A DNA stretch of 6,742 nt from Chloroflexota bacterium (GTDB lineage: Bacteria > Chloroflexota > Ktedonobacteria > Ktedonobacterales > Ktedonobacteraceae): NCBI GenBank assembly GCA_027316975.1, contig DAHVFL010000267.1, positions 1-6,742 on the forward strand, written 5' to 3'. This document shows, piece after piece, positions 1-6,053 of the stretch. The notes beneath the pieces are model-generated. The model was not told the origin of the DNA and ran no database searches. It saw only the letters and a program-made list of their open reading frames with translations. The position numbers and the translations under genes were made by a program. Numbering within the stretch: the first letter of the stretch is position 1; the number at the start of each line of letters is the position of its first letter.

Positions 1-179
1 TGCGATAGACCCATATAATTTCAGTAAAGCGTCCCACACACGCTCAGAATTTGCCAGTACAAAGAAGAGCTTTTTGACGCTTCAGATGTATATCACTTCA
101 GAAAATCACAATTGGACGCATAAGCATTCATTTTCTTGTACTATAGCATAGAACAAGAAAACGTCCAATACCCAAAAAG
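1..179. other. AT-rich gene-free flank left of the insertion sequence
   Basis: No open reading frame with a plausible start and ribosome binding site is visible on either strand. The composition is clearly more AT-rich than the genes to the right. A heptamer (CTTCAGA) occurs at 80-86 and 96-102. The only strong structure is the bulged inverted repeat at 111-169, annotated separately. The stretch ends at the left terminal inverted repeat of the IS3-family element. Before the insertion it may have been intergenic DNA downstream of smpB, but nothing here identifies a neighbouring gene. Confidence 0.6.
111..169. repeat. Bulged long stem-loop (inverted repeat)
   Basis: The outer arms ATTGGACG (111-118) and CGTCCAAT (162-169) are perfect reverse complements. 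Inside them, TTTTCTTGT (131-139) pairs with ACAAGAAAA (153-161). After one A/A mismatch, CTAT (141-144) pairs with ATAG (148-151), leaving a three-base loop. The left strand carries a 12-base bulge (119-130) and the right strand none. That makes 21 base pairs in a 59-base element. No uridine tract follows it on either strand, so it does not look like an ordinary intrinsic terminator. It could be a structured RNA, a remnant of another mobile element end, or a chance structure in AT-rich DNA. Confidence 0.6.
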
Positions 180-205
180 TATGCTATCCCCCATTGTCAA
201 GACAA
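180..205 (+). repeat. IS terminal inverted repeat, orfB side (IRR)
   Basis: It reads TATGCTATCCCC inward from the tip and matches the opposite end at most positions, including TATCCCC and a GACA located nine bases further in. The outward-facing (minus) strand contains a consensus -35 hexamer, TTGACA, at 200-195. In IS3-family elements such a box typically forms half of a promoter that becomes complete only when the excised ends join. In the present chromosomal context no good -10 sequence follows it. Confidence 0.75.
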
Positions 206-256
206 AATTCGACCAACTTTAAGAATGAACTCAGCCATACAGCAAATGGATGTGCA

Positions 257-1012
257 TCATGATCGATAATACACCTGTGCAGGTGTTCGATATTCCAAAG
301 ACTGATGTAAGCGATCTTGATTGTAGAACTGAAAATACGCTTTCAGCCCTTTTTCTGCATCTCCTATCGTCTGATAATCCTTGATATACACCTCCTCGTA
401 TTTTACACTTCTCCAGAGCCTCTCAACAAAAATGTTGTCCAGTGCTCTTCCTCTTCCATCCCAACTGATACGCACATCAGCAGCTTTGAGCCGGTTGACA
501 AACTCGTGACTGGTAAACTGCGATCCCTGGTCATTGTTGAAAATCTCTGGCTGCGTGTTCTGAAATGCCTGATCAAGTGCCTCCAGACAAAAGGCTGTAT
601 CCAAAGTGATTGAGGTTTGCCAGGCCAGGACGTAGCGGCTGAACCAGTCGATAATCGCTACCAGATAAAGGAACCCTCCTCTCAGGCGGATATAGGTGAT
701 ATCTGTGCTCCAGACTTGATTGGTTCGATCGATATTCAGCCCGCGCAACAAATACGGATAGCGCACGATTTGTTCGCCCGGCTGACTCAACCGTGGCCTG
801 GGATAAACCGCCATCAAACCCATCAGCCTCAAAAGTCGGGCCACACGCTTGTGATTTACCTCCTGGCCTTGAGTACCTAACCAGGCGGTCATCTTCTTGA
901 TGCCATAAAAAGGTGTTCGGGTATATTGTTCATCTAAAAGGCGCATCAGAAACAGATTCTCCTCACTCACAGGCATCGGTTGGTAATAATAGCTGGAACG
1001 AGCCAGCTCCAT
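257..1012 (-). CDS. IS3-family transposase OrfB (DDE integrase)
   Basis: This is the catalytic subunit or domain that cuts and joins IS ends. An N-terminal helix-turn-helix-like segment (about 1-75, starting MELARSSYYYQP) precedes an RNase H-fold integrase core. The DDE residues are all present: D104 in WSTDITYI, D161 in NNDQGSQF and E197 in NIFVERLW. Thirty-five residues separate the last two, and K204 sits seven after the Glu, as expected for this family. The reading frame stays open upstream of this ATG to about 1099, encoding a stretch ending ISIARQCEL that is normally part of the family protein, so the ATG at 1012 is probably not the natural beginning. An AAGGAG at 1078-1073 overlaps the orfA stop and could allow re-initiation at a non-AUG codon such as CTG at 1063. 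A fused OrfAB of about 368 residues is the likely active form. Confidence 0.93.
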   Translation of the reverse strand: MELARSSYYYQPMPVSEENLFLMRLLDEQYTRTPFYGIKKMTAWLGTQGQEVNHKRVARLLRLMGLMAVYPRPRLSQPGEQIVRYPYLLRGLNIDRTNQVWSTDITYIRLRGGFLYLVAIIDWFSRYVLAWQTSITLDTAFCLEALDQAFQNTQPEIFNNDQGSQFTSHEFVNRLKAADVRISWDGRGRALDNIFVERLWRSVKYEEVYIKDYQTIGDAEKGLKAYFQFYNQDRLHQSLEYRTPAQVYYRS

Positions 1013-1076
1013 CAGCTCACACTGCCGTGCAATGCTGATGTCTGGGTGCCCTGGTTCGATCAGCGCCCTCTTCTCC

Positions 1077-1364
1077 TTAACGCTCCCGATTGGCTTTTTT
1101 TAGCCAGTCCATCTCCATTTTCAATTGCCCGATTTCCTGGTATAAGGACGCCACCAGAGCTTCATCCGTTCTTTCACGACGCTCACGACCTCCAGAAAAA
1201 CCGGTGGTGATTTCTTCCAGCGCATGCTTCTTCCATTGCGTGATCTGGGTCGGATGGACACCATATTCACCAGCCAACTCATTTATCGTCTTTTGTCCTT
1301 TAATTGCCTCGACTGCTACTTTCGTCTTTTCCTCTGAACTGTACCGTTTTCGTTGAACAGACAT
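1077..1364 (-). CDS. IS3-family transposase OrfA (DNA-binding subunit)
   Basis: This 95-residue protein recognises the IS ends and can regulate transposition. A basic N-terminus and helix-turn-helix (about 5-48, with INELAGEYGVHPTQITQWKK) are followed by a coiled-coil/leucine-zipper region (about 65-90, LYQEIGQLKMEMDWLKK). This is the usual IS3 OrfA plan. I chose the ATG at 1364 because AGGAGG lies six bases upstream on the minus strand. An upstream in-frame GTG at 1394 would add ten residues but would place the ribosome binding site inside the gene. It ends in ANRER just after an A7 run where the conserved protein continues in the orfB frame. orfB follows directly and the two are certainly co-transcribed. 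Confidence 0.9.
   Translation of the reverse strand: MSVQRKRYSSEEKTKVAVEAIKGQKTINELAGEYGVHPTQITQWKKHALEEITTGFSGGRERRERTDEALVASLYQEIGQLKMEMDWLKKANRER
1094..1102 (-). promoter_or_regulatory. A7 slippage run at the orfA/orfB junction
   Basis: On the minus strand orfA reads CTA AAA AAA GCC. This contains A_AAA_AAA, a classic slippery heptamer at the place where IS3 elements programme the OrfAB fusion. Here a -1 ribosomal shift enters a frame that stops after 11 codons (S-Q-S-G-A-L-R-R-R-G-R, then TGA). The conserved orfB frame is reached only by a +1 (or -2) change, or by a transcript with six A residues, which would read CTA AAA AAG CCA and fuse the proteins in frame. RNA polymerase slippage on the A run would supply exactly that. 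A one-base insertion that inactivates the fusion is the simpler alternative. Confidence 0.6.
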
Positions 1365-1415
1365 CGTTTTCCTCCTGACATTTCTCGATACCACTTCATT
1401 CTATCTTATTGGCCT

Positions 1416-1439
1416 GTCCAGTTTCTTGGGGATATTATA
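1416..1439 (-). repeat. IS terminal inverted repeat, orfA side (IRL)
   Basis: Read inward on the minus strand it is TATAATATCCCC followed by an inner GACA, matching the opposite end. The tip itself is a perfect TATAAT (1439-1434), positioned to act as a -10 box for orfA. The upstream chromosomal sequence inside the smpB 3' end offers no good -35 at 16-18 bp. If the ends are abutted with a 3-bp linker, the TTGACA of the other repeat falls about 18 bp upstream. Confidence 0.75.
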
Positions 1440-1445
1440 CGCCTT

Positions 1446-1949
1446 CTATCCTTTACGAATAATGCGCTCAAGGTCACGTTTGACATCGCGTTCGGCAATC
1501 GCTTCACGCTTATCGTAAAGCTTTTTACCGCGACACAGCCCCAGTTCGATCTTGGCCCTGCCGCCTTTAAGGTAGAGTTTGAGCGGGACGAGCGTTAGTC
1601 CCTTTGTGGACACCTTCGCTTGCAACTGCTCGATTTCGCGCCGGTGCAGCAGCAATTTACGGTTGCGCATAGGCTCGTGATTGTAGCGATTGCCATGCTC
1701 ATAGACGGCGATATGGGCGTTTTCCAGCCACAATTCGCCGTTGCGGGTCATCGCGTAAGCCCCGCGCAGGTTGACTTTTCCATCGCGTATGGACTTGATC
1801 TCGGTACCAACCAGCGATATACCGGCCTCGATGGTGCGCTCCACGAAGTAATCATGGTACGCCGAGCGATTGACCGAAATTACCTTGATCGGCACATCCT
1901 TCGGCGGTTCTTTGCTCGCCGCATTGTTCCCTGAAGATGACTTCGCCAT
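1446..1949 (-). CDS. smpB: SsrA-binding protein SmpB
   Basis: SmpB binds tmRNA and delivers it to the empty A site of ribosomes stalled on mRNAs lacking a stop codon, so the nascent chain is tagged and the ribosome released. The 167-residue product shows the family's core in order: NRSAYHDYFVE (27-37), the LVGTEIKSIRDGKVNL strand (46-61), NAHIAVYEHGNRYNHEP (77-93), RKLLLHRREI (97-106), KGLTLVPLKLY (116-126) and the basic GKKLYDKRE tail motif (141-149). The C-terminus (about 150-167) is the lysine/arginine-rich helix that enters the mRNA channel. The ATG at 1949 is chosen because AAGGAG lies nine bases upstream. A 40-codon in-frame extension to 2069 has no family similarity. The first 20 or so residues are low-complexity and variable, as usual. 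No ssrA is in the window. The IS lies immediately downstream. Confidence 0.97.
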   Translation of the reverse strand: MAKSSSGNNAASKEPPKDVPIKVISVNRSAYHDYFVERTIEAGISLVGTEIKSIRDGKVNLRGAYAMTRNGELWLENAHIAVYEHGNRYNHEPMRNRKLLLHRREIEQLQAKVSTKGLTLVPLKLYLKGGRAKIELGLCRGKKLYDKREAIAERDVKRDLERIIRKG

Positions 1950-2255
1950 AAAAACACACTCCTTCGTATCTGTGAGGACGTAAAACTGCGAGAGGAAAAC
2001 AGCAATGTTTCTCACCGCAGCAACACTGCGATGACGCGGTACAGTAAGGCGCGCGCCATCGCAGGCCAACGGATGTTGGATCGCGCATTACCTGCTAACA
2101 TCATACAACAACTGACCACGGTGGGGGGCTTGTCCCGCCCAATAGGCGTCAAGTTAAGCCAGATCGAAAGTGGCCTCGTCCGGCTGCCAGGGCGAGGGCA
2201 GAGCCGCCGCCTTTCACCGGGAGGTTTTTGAGGAAAGGGGCCAGCGAGTGGGAGA

Positions 2256-2326
2256 TGTCATCCTGAGCGCAGCGAAGGATCTCTCGCCGTGCCGCACGGA
2301 GATCCTTCGCTGCGCTCAGGATGACA
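2256..2326. repeat. 28-bp perfect inverted repeat (REP-like hairpin)
   Basis: Arms 2256-2283 and 2299-2326 are exact reverse complements, containing TGTCATCCTGAGCGCAGCG and its complement. The 15-base loop itself contains CGTG/CACG. There is no U tract, so it is not a typical terminator. This CCTGAGCGCAGCGAAGG-type repeat is a familiar dispersed intergenic element in many bacterial genomes. Its role is unknown, and in RNA it would form a very stable stem. Confidence 0.9.
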
Positions 2327-2339
2327 GGCACTGGCGACA

Positions 2340-2412
2340 GGCCAGCCCCGCCCCTACCCTACCCTACACGAAGCCGGAGTGCGTCCCGTCCAGGGTACGG
2401 GCGGGGCTGGCC
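2340..2412. repeat. 21-bp GC-rich inverted repeat (20 of 21 paired)
   Basis: The left arm (2340-2360, beginning GGCCAGCCCCGCCC) and the right arm (2392-2412) are reverse complements with one mismatch. A 31-base loop separates them, starting with a second copy of TACCC. It lies 13 bp after the 28-bp hairpin and belongs to the same repeat block. No gene or terminator tract is associated with it. Confidence 0.8.
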
Positions 2413-2523
2413 CCCGCCCTGGTCGCGCCTGTGGGGCTTGTCGCGCCTGAGCTGCGAAGCCCCCCACCCTGGCAGCTTCAGTCGAGAGGACCATTACCCA
2501 CTGTGTCAACCGGTATCGTCAGA

Positions 2524-2554
2524 TGTATGATATGTTTAGAATGGATATCATACA
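2524..2554 (+). promoter_or_regulatory. Interrupted palindrome, probable repressor operator of the exporter operon
   Basis: TGTATGATAT (2524-2533) and ATATCATACA (2545-2554) are perfect reverse complements separated by 11 bases. The site ends 21 bp before the exporter start codon. Ten-base arms with an 11-base spacer place the half-site centres 21 bp apart, about two helical turns, as expected for a dimeric regulator such as a TetR- or PadR-type repressor. -10-like hexamers TATGAT (2526-2531) and TAGAAT (2537-2542) fall inside it, so a bound protein would block the promoter or early transcription. No matching -35 is convincing and no regulator gene is present in the window. Confidence 0.65.
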
Positions 2555-2575
2555 CAAGGTTGCATAAGGAAAGGT

Positions 2576-4921
2576 ATGAGCATGTTTTACCGTCTGGGTA
2601 AGCTCGTGACCCGCTATCGCTGGTTTATCGTGGGTTTCTGGTTTATCGCGATTGCCGTGGCATTGCCATTTGCGCCCCAGGCCAGCAATGTGCTTCTACC
2701 GGGCGGCTTCACTAGCCCGGATGCCGAATCGGAGCAAGCGCTCACGCTGCTGGCGAACAGGTTGCGTCTGAAAGTGAACATCGTGCAGGTCATTTTTACC
2801 AGCTCGCGTTACAGCGCCTACGATGCGCAATTTGTGCAGGAGGCTCAGCAGTCTCTTGCCAGCGTGCAACGTATGCCGGAGGTCGCCAGCATCATCAGTT
2901 TCACGGATAACCCGCGCCAGATATCGCGAGACCGGCACGCCGCCTACGTCAACCTCGTACTCAACAGCGACCCGAACAGTTCGCCAAAGTTATTGCCGGA
3001 ACTCCAGCGTCGCTTGCATCCCGCGGCTGATCTTCAGACAAGCATCGGTGGCGGACCGGTATTTTATCAGGATATTCAGACGGTCAGCGAGAATGACCTG
3101 CGCCGCGCCGAAGAATTAGCTTTTCCATTCGCTGTGATTGCGCTGCTGCTCGTCTTCCGTTCGGTCGTGGCTGCCATCCTGCCCGCGCTGGTGGGTGGCG
3201 GCGCGGTAATCGTCTCGCTGGCCCTCATCTTTGGCCTGGGACACATCACCGACCTTTCCATATTTGTGCTGAACATCACCACGCTGTTTGGGCTAGGCCT
3301 GGGGGTTGACTACTCACTCTTCATGGTGAGCCGTTTCCGCGAAGAACTGGCGCAAGGACGCAGTGTAGAAGATGCTGTGGCAATGACGGTAGCGACAGCC
3401 GGGCGCGCTGTCGCCTTTTCAGGTTTTACCGTTTCCATTGGCCTGGCCGGATTGATCTTCTTTCGTATCAATATGTTGCGCTCGGTCGGTCTGGGCGGTG
3501 TGCTGGTAGTGCTCATGGCGGTCTTTGCTGCTCTCACCCTCTTACCTGCTACGCTCGCGATTACCGGCGCTCGCATCAACGCCTTCCCCGTGCGCATCCC
3601 GAAATTGAGAAAGCAGAAGGCCACCATTGGAGCAGTGGTAGAAGCAGCACGAACAGAAACGCATCACGGTTTCTGGTATCGCCTCTCCCATCTTGTGATG
3701 CGCTATCCCGCGCGCATCTTTATTCCTGTGTTACTGCTGCTCGTCGCGCTCGGTTCGCCTTTTCTGGGAGTACGCTTTTCCGCGCCCGATGCCTCGATCT
3801 TGCCTGCCAGCGTGCCGTCGCGAGCGGCCTTCGATTTGCTCAACAGCCGCTTCAACGCGCAGGATAGCGCACCTATCCTGATTGCTTTACAGACCAGTGG
3901 CGATGTACTGACGCCTGGCAATATTCAAAATCTCTATCATTACGTTCAGCGTATCGAGGCAGATCCTCGCGTGGCGCGGGTCGAAAGCATCGTCAGCGCC
4001 GACCCGCGTTTCACGCTCGCGCAATATGAAGCCCTGTATGCTCACCCGCAACTCGTCTCCGACCCCTACCTGGCTAGCTTCCTCAAAATCTCGGTCGCGG
4101 GTAATACCACTATGATTCAGGTAATCAGCAAATATGGCGCGCTCGACCAGCGCGCTCTGCAACTGGTGCAAACCATTCGCAATACTGCGCCGGGCAACGG
4201 GATGAAAGCGCTGGTGGACGGCGAAACGGCGGCTAATATCGACTACGTGCAGTCGCTCTATTCGGATTTTCCTATAGCCGTGCTGATGGTAGCCGTGACA
4301 ACCTATATCGTGCTGCTCTTCTTCTTCCGTTCGGTTTTCTTGCCCTTGAAGGCCATTGTGATGAATACCCTTTCAATCCTGGCGAGTTACGGAATGCTCG
4401 TCGTCATTTTCCAGAATGGCTTTCTGCACCAGTTCCTGAACTTCACGCCGTTGGGTTTTGTCGAGGCGTCCGGTCCCATCCTGCTTTTCTGCGCGCTGTT
4501 TGGGCTTTCGATGGACTATGAAGTCTTCCTGCTCTCGCGCGTGCAAGAAGCGTTCTGGCAGACGGGTGACAATACGCAGGCTGTTGCGCTTGGTTTGCAA
4601 CGCAGCGGCGGCATCATCACCAGCGCAGCAGTTATCGTCGTCGTAGTGAGCGCCAGTTTTGCGACGGCTGATATGATTCTGGTCAAGGCGCTGGGATTGG
4701 GTATGGCCCTGGCTGTCGCGCTGGATGCGACGCTCGTGCGCGGACTGCTTGTTCCTGCCACCATGCGTTTGCTGGGTAACTGGAACTGGTGGCTACCAAT
4801 TGCCGGTGTGCAGCGTCGCCCTTCCACTCACTCTGAACAATTCGTGGTGGACCAGCTTGCGGCCCATGAGTCCGCAAGCATACCGCCCGTACAAGACACC
4901 AGGGTGGGAGGTAAATTTTAA
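2576..4921 (+). CDS. MMPL-family (RND superfamily) membrane exporter
   Basis: This 781-residue inner-membrane protein probably exports a lipid or other hydrophobic compound using the proton gradient. It has the duplicated MMPL plan: one helix (about 16-31), an extracytoplasmic domain (about 32-178), five helices (about 181-326), a cytoplasmic linker (about 330-375), then a second set with a helix at 381-399, an outside domain (about 400-560) and five helices (about 563-730). The proton-relay Asp-Tyr pairs are intact in both halves: D245-Y246 in GLGLGVDYSLFMVSR and D647-Y648 in LFGLSMDYEVFLLSR. The length and the short C-terminal tail resemble bacterial MMPL/YdfJ-like proteins rather than the larger mycobacterial MmpL3. 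AAGGAAAGG at 2566-2574 serves as ribosome binding site. The ATG at 2582 (MFYRLG) has better spacing and is an alternative start. The stop overlaps the next gene by one base. The substrate cannot be told from sequence. Confidence 0.93.
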   Translation: MSMFYRLGKLVTRYRWFIVGFWFIAIAVALPFAPQASNVLLPGGFTSPDAESEQALTLLANRLRLKVNIVQVIFTSSRYSAYDAQFVQEAQQSLASVQRMPEVASIISFTDNPRQISRDRHAAYVNLVLNSDPNSSPKLLPELQRRLHPAADLQTSIGGGPVFYQDIQTVSENDLRRAEELAFPFAVIALLLVFRSVVAAILPALVGGGAVIVSLALIFGLGHITDLSIFVLNITTLFGLGLGVDYSLFMVSRFREELAQGRSVEDAVAMTVATAGRAVAFSGFTVSIGLAGLIFFRINMLRSVGLGGVLVVLMAVFAALTLLPATLAITGARINAFPVRIPKLRKQKATIGAVVEAARTETHHGFWYRLSHLVMRYPARIFIPVLLLLVALGSPFLGVRFSAPDASILPASVPSRAAFDLLNSRFNAQDSAPILIALQTSGDVLTPGNIQNLYHYVQRIEADPRVARVESIVSADPRFTLAQYEALYAHPQLVSDPYLASFLKISVAGNTTMIQVISKYGALDQRALQLVQTIRNTAPGNGMKALVDGETAANIDYVQSLYSDFPIAVLMVAVTTYIVLLFFFRSVFLPLKAIVMNTLSILASYGMLVVIFQNGFLHQFLNFTPLGFVEASGPILLFCALFGLSMDYEVFLLSRVQEAFWQTGDNTQAVALGLQRSGGIITSAAVIVVVVSASFATADMILVKALGLGMALAVALDATLVRGLLVPATMRLLGNWNWWLPIAGVQRRPSTHSEQFVVDQLAAHESASIPPVQDTRVGGKF

Positions 4922-4923
4922 TG
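4905..4923 (+). promoter_or_regulatory. Ribosome binding site and TAATG stop/start overlap
   Basis: A purine-rich GGGAGG lies within the last codons of the exporter gene, nine bases before the lipoprotein ATG. The exporter TAA (4919-4921) shares its final A with that ATG (4921-4923). This arrangement fixes the lipoprotein start and implies translational coupling and a near-fixed stoichiometry. Confidence 0.85.
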
Positions 4924-6021
4924 AAACGCAAAGGCTTCTATTCTCTGCTGGCAGCGTTGGCCCTCCTGCTGGCATCCTGTGGCTTTCCGGGCATTCCCTC
5001 TACCTCTACGCAGTTACCACAGGTAAACCTTTCGCCGGCACCCACCGTTTTGCCGCCGGTTCGTTTCCCGCAAGATGAGGCGGCGCACCGCGATCTCACC
5101 GAATGGTGGTACTATACCGGGCATTTCAACGCTACTCTGCCTGGTGGCGCTATTCATCACTACGGCTTTGAACTGGTCTTCTTCCAGGCCCTGCGCAGCA
5201 CCTTTCCGCCCGTCTATGCCGCGCATTTCGCCATCAGCGATATTACAGGTGGCGCGTTTCGCTTTGCTCAGCGTCGCCAGACCGAGCCTGACGCCGCGCT
5301 TCCCAATGGCACATCCAGCGCGGGCATCAACGTAGCCATCAATGACTGGTCCATCAAAGGAGTCAATGGCCTCGATCACCTGGCCGCCTCCATGCCAGGG
5401 TACACGCTGCGCGTCGATGTACAGGGGCTTAAACCCGCCACGCTGCATAATGGCAACGGCATTATCGACTTTGGCATTGGCGGCTTCTCCTACTACTACT
5501 CTCGCACTCGCATGGCTCTAACCGGCACTCTCATCGACCACGGCCAGGCTCTCACTATAACGGGGCTGGCCTGGATGGATCACCAGTGGGGTAACTTCAT
5601 TTCGCTGGGCGGCGGTGGCTGGGACTGGTACAGCGTGCAGCTGAGCAACAACACTGAACTGATGATCTACCTGCTGCGTGATGCCCTGGGCAACATCACC
5701 TCGACCTATATTGGCTATATTCTCCCCAACGGGCAGGAGCAACTGCTTCCTGCCAGCGCCCTGCAAGTTACCGTCCTGGATCACTGGAAAAGCCCCATCA
5801 CGGGCGCGAATTATCCCTCTGGCTGGCAGCTTGACATCAATGCCCCACAATTGCGCGCATCACTCACTCTCCAACCCGAATTGAAAGACCAGGAACTGGT
5901 CGTCTATCAATCCACCGGCAATAGCTACTGGGAAGGCGCGGTCAGCATTCAAGGTAGCAGCCAGGGGAAGAGTATCAGCGGCGAGGGCTATGTGGAACTG
6001 ACGGGGTATGCTCCTGCCTGA
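4921..6021 (+). CDS. Lipoprotein with AttH/CrtC-like lipocalin fold
   Basis: The 366-residue product begins with a lipoprotein signal peptide: MKRK, a hydrophobic run, and a lipobox LAS-C with Cys20 as the lipidated residue. A proline/threonine-rich linker (about 21-50) follows. The remainder matches the AttH/CrtC (hydroxyneurosporene hydratase-like) double-lipocalin family, with EWWYYTGH (61-68), GFSYYYSRTRM (188-198), AWMDHQWG (217-224), GWDWYSVQL (233-241) and GEGYVELTGY (354-363). Some members hydrate carotenoids; most membrane-anchored relatives have no known activity, so enzymatic function should not be assumed. The ATG overlaps the exporter stop (TAATG), and GGGAGG at 4906-4911 lies nine bases upstream, so translation is coupled. 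The pairing suggests a lipid-binding partner or acceptor for the exported compound. No intrinsic terminator is visible after it. Confidence 0.9.
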   Translation: MKRKGFYSLLAALALLLASCGFPGIPSTSTQLPQVNLSPAPTVLPPVRFPQDEAAHRDLTEWWYYTGHFNATLPGGAIHHYGFELVFFQALRSTFPPVYAAHFAISDITGGAFRFAQRRQTEPDAALPNGTSSAGINVAINDWSIKGVNGLDHLAASMPGYTLRVDVQGLKPATLHNGNGIIDFGIGGFSYYYSRTRMALTGTLIDHGQALTITGLAWMDHQWGNFISLGGGGWDWYSVQLSNNTELMIYLLRDALGNITSTYIGYILPNGQEQLLPASALQVTVLDHWKSPITGANYPSGWQLDINAPQLRASLTLQPELKDQELVVYQSTGNSYWEGAVSIQGSSQGKSISGEGYVELTGYAPA

Positions 6022-6053
6022 TCCGGCTTCTGGCCCATCCTGAATCGCTATCT

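Larger units (their letters stand above)
180..1439 (-). mobile_element. IS3-family insertion sequence, about 1.26 kb
   Basis: The element encodes orfA (helix-turn-helix plus coiled coil) and orfB (DDE integrase) in the usual IS3 order, and imperfect terminal inverted repeats bracket them. GTATGCTATCCCC begins at 179 on the plus strand and GTATAATATCCCC begins at 1440 on the minus strand. They match at 11 of 13 positions and share an inner GACA at the same distance. The total length is normal for IS3 elements. The exact tips are uncertain by one to three bases, and I see no clear 3-4 bp target duplication, so it may be an old insertion or one flank may have changed. It lies in the same orientation as smpB, with its orfA-proximal end 6 bp past the smpB stop, and has probably displaced the native smpB terminator. 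Whether it can still move depends on how orfA and orfB are joined (see the A7 run). Confidence 0.9.
2116..2472. repeat. Repeat block bounded by a 16-bp inverted repeat
   Basis: CCACGGTGGGGGGCTT (2116-2131) recurs in inverted form at 2457-2472 with one mismatch. It encloses two strong hairpins (2256-2326 and 2340-2412) and a tenfold-base direct repeat GTCGCGCCTG (2422-2431 and 2440-2449). A related phrase, GTGGGGCTTGTCGCGCC at 2431-2447, resembles the left boundary. The block encodes no protein and is best described as a nested, possibly MITE-like or REP-like intergenic repeat. No target duplication was identified. Confidence 0.5.
1950..2575. other. Divergent intergenic region between smpB and the exporter operon
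   Basis: About 165 bp next to smpB is unique-looking and should hold its leader and promoter. It contains a short hairpin (CGCAG 2016-2020 with CTGCG 2026-2030), but no convincing -35/-10 pair was found. From 2116 to 2472 the DNA is a mosaic of inverted repeats of dispersed-repeat type. The last 100 bp carry the palindrome and the start region of the exporter gene. Open frames here contain the peptides ILSAAKDL and LRCAQDD, which are simply translations of the repeat arms and not protein evidence. Confidence 0.7.

Noticed and set aside
1..178. tmRNA (ssrA) or another RNA gene downstream of smpB
   Set aside because: No tRNA-like acceptor end or CCA-type 3' terminus was seen on either strand, although ssrA often lies near smpB.
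174..1445. Target-site duplication of the IS
   Set aside because: No 3-4 bp direct repeat fits any plausible placement of the tips; only a 2-bp TA match occurs.
1950..2069. N-terminal extension of smpB by 40 codons
   Set aside because: The ATG at 1949 has AAGGAG nine bases upstream, and the extension has no similarity to SmpB proteins.
2256..2326. The 28-bp hairpin as an intrinsic terminator
   Set aside because: No T tract follows on either strand, and no gene ends into it.
2149..2601. Short open frames in both directions across the repeat block
   Set aside because: They translate the arms of the dispersed inverted repeat (SAAKDL and LRCAQDD peptides), lack ribosome binding sites and overlap the exporter start.
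6022..6053. Bidirectional terminator between the convergent lipoprotein genes
   Set aside because: No stem with a following T run could be found in the 32-bp gap.
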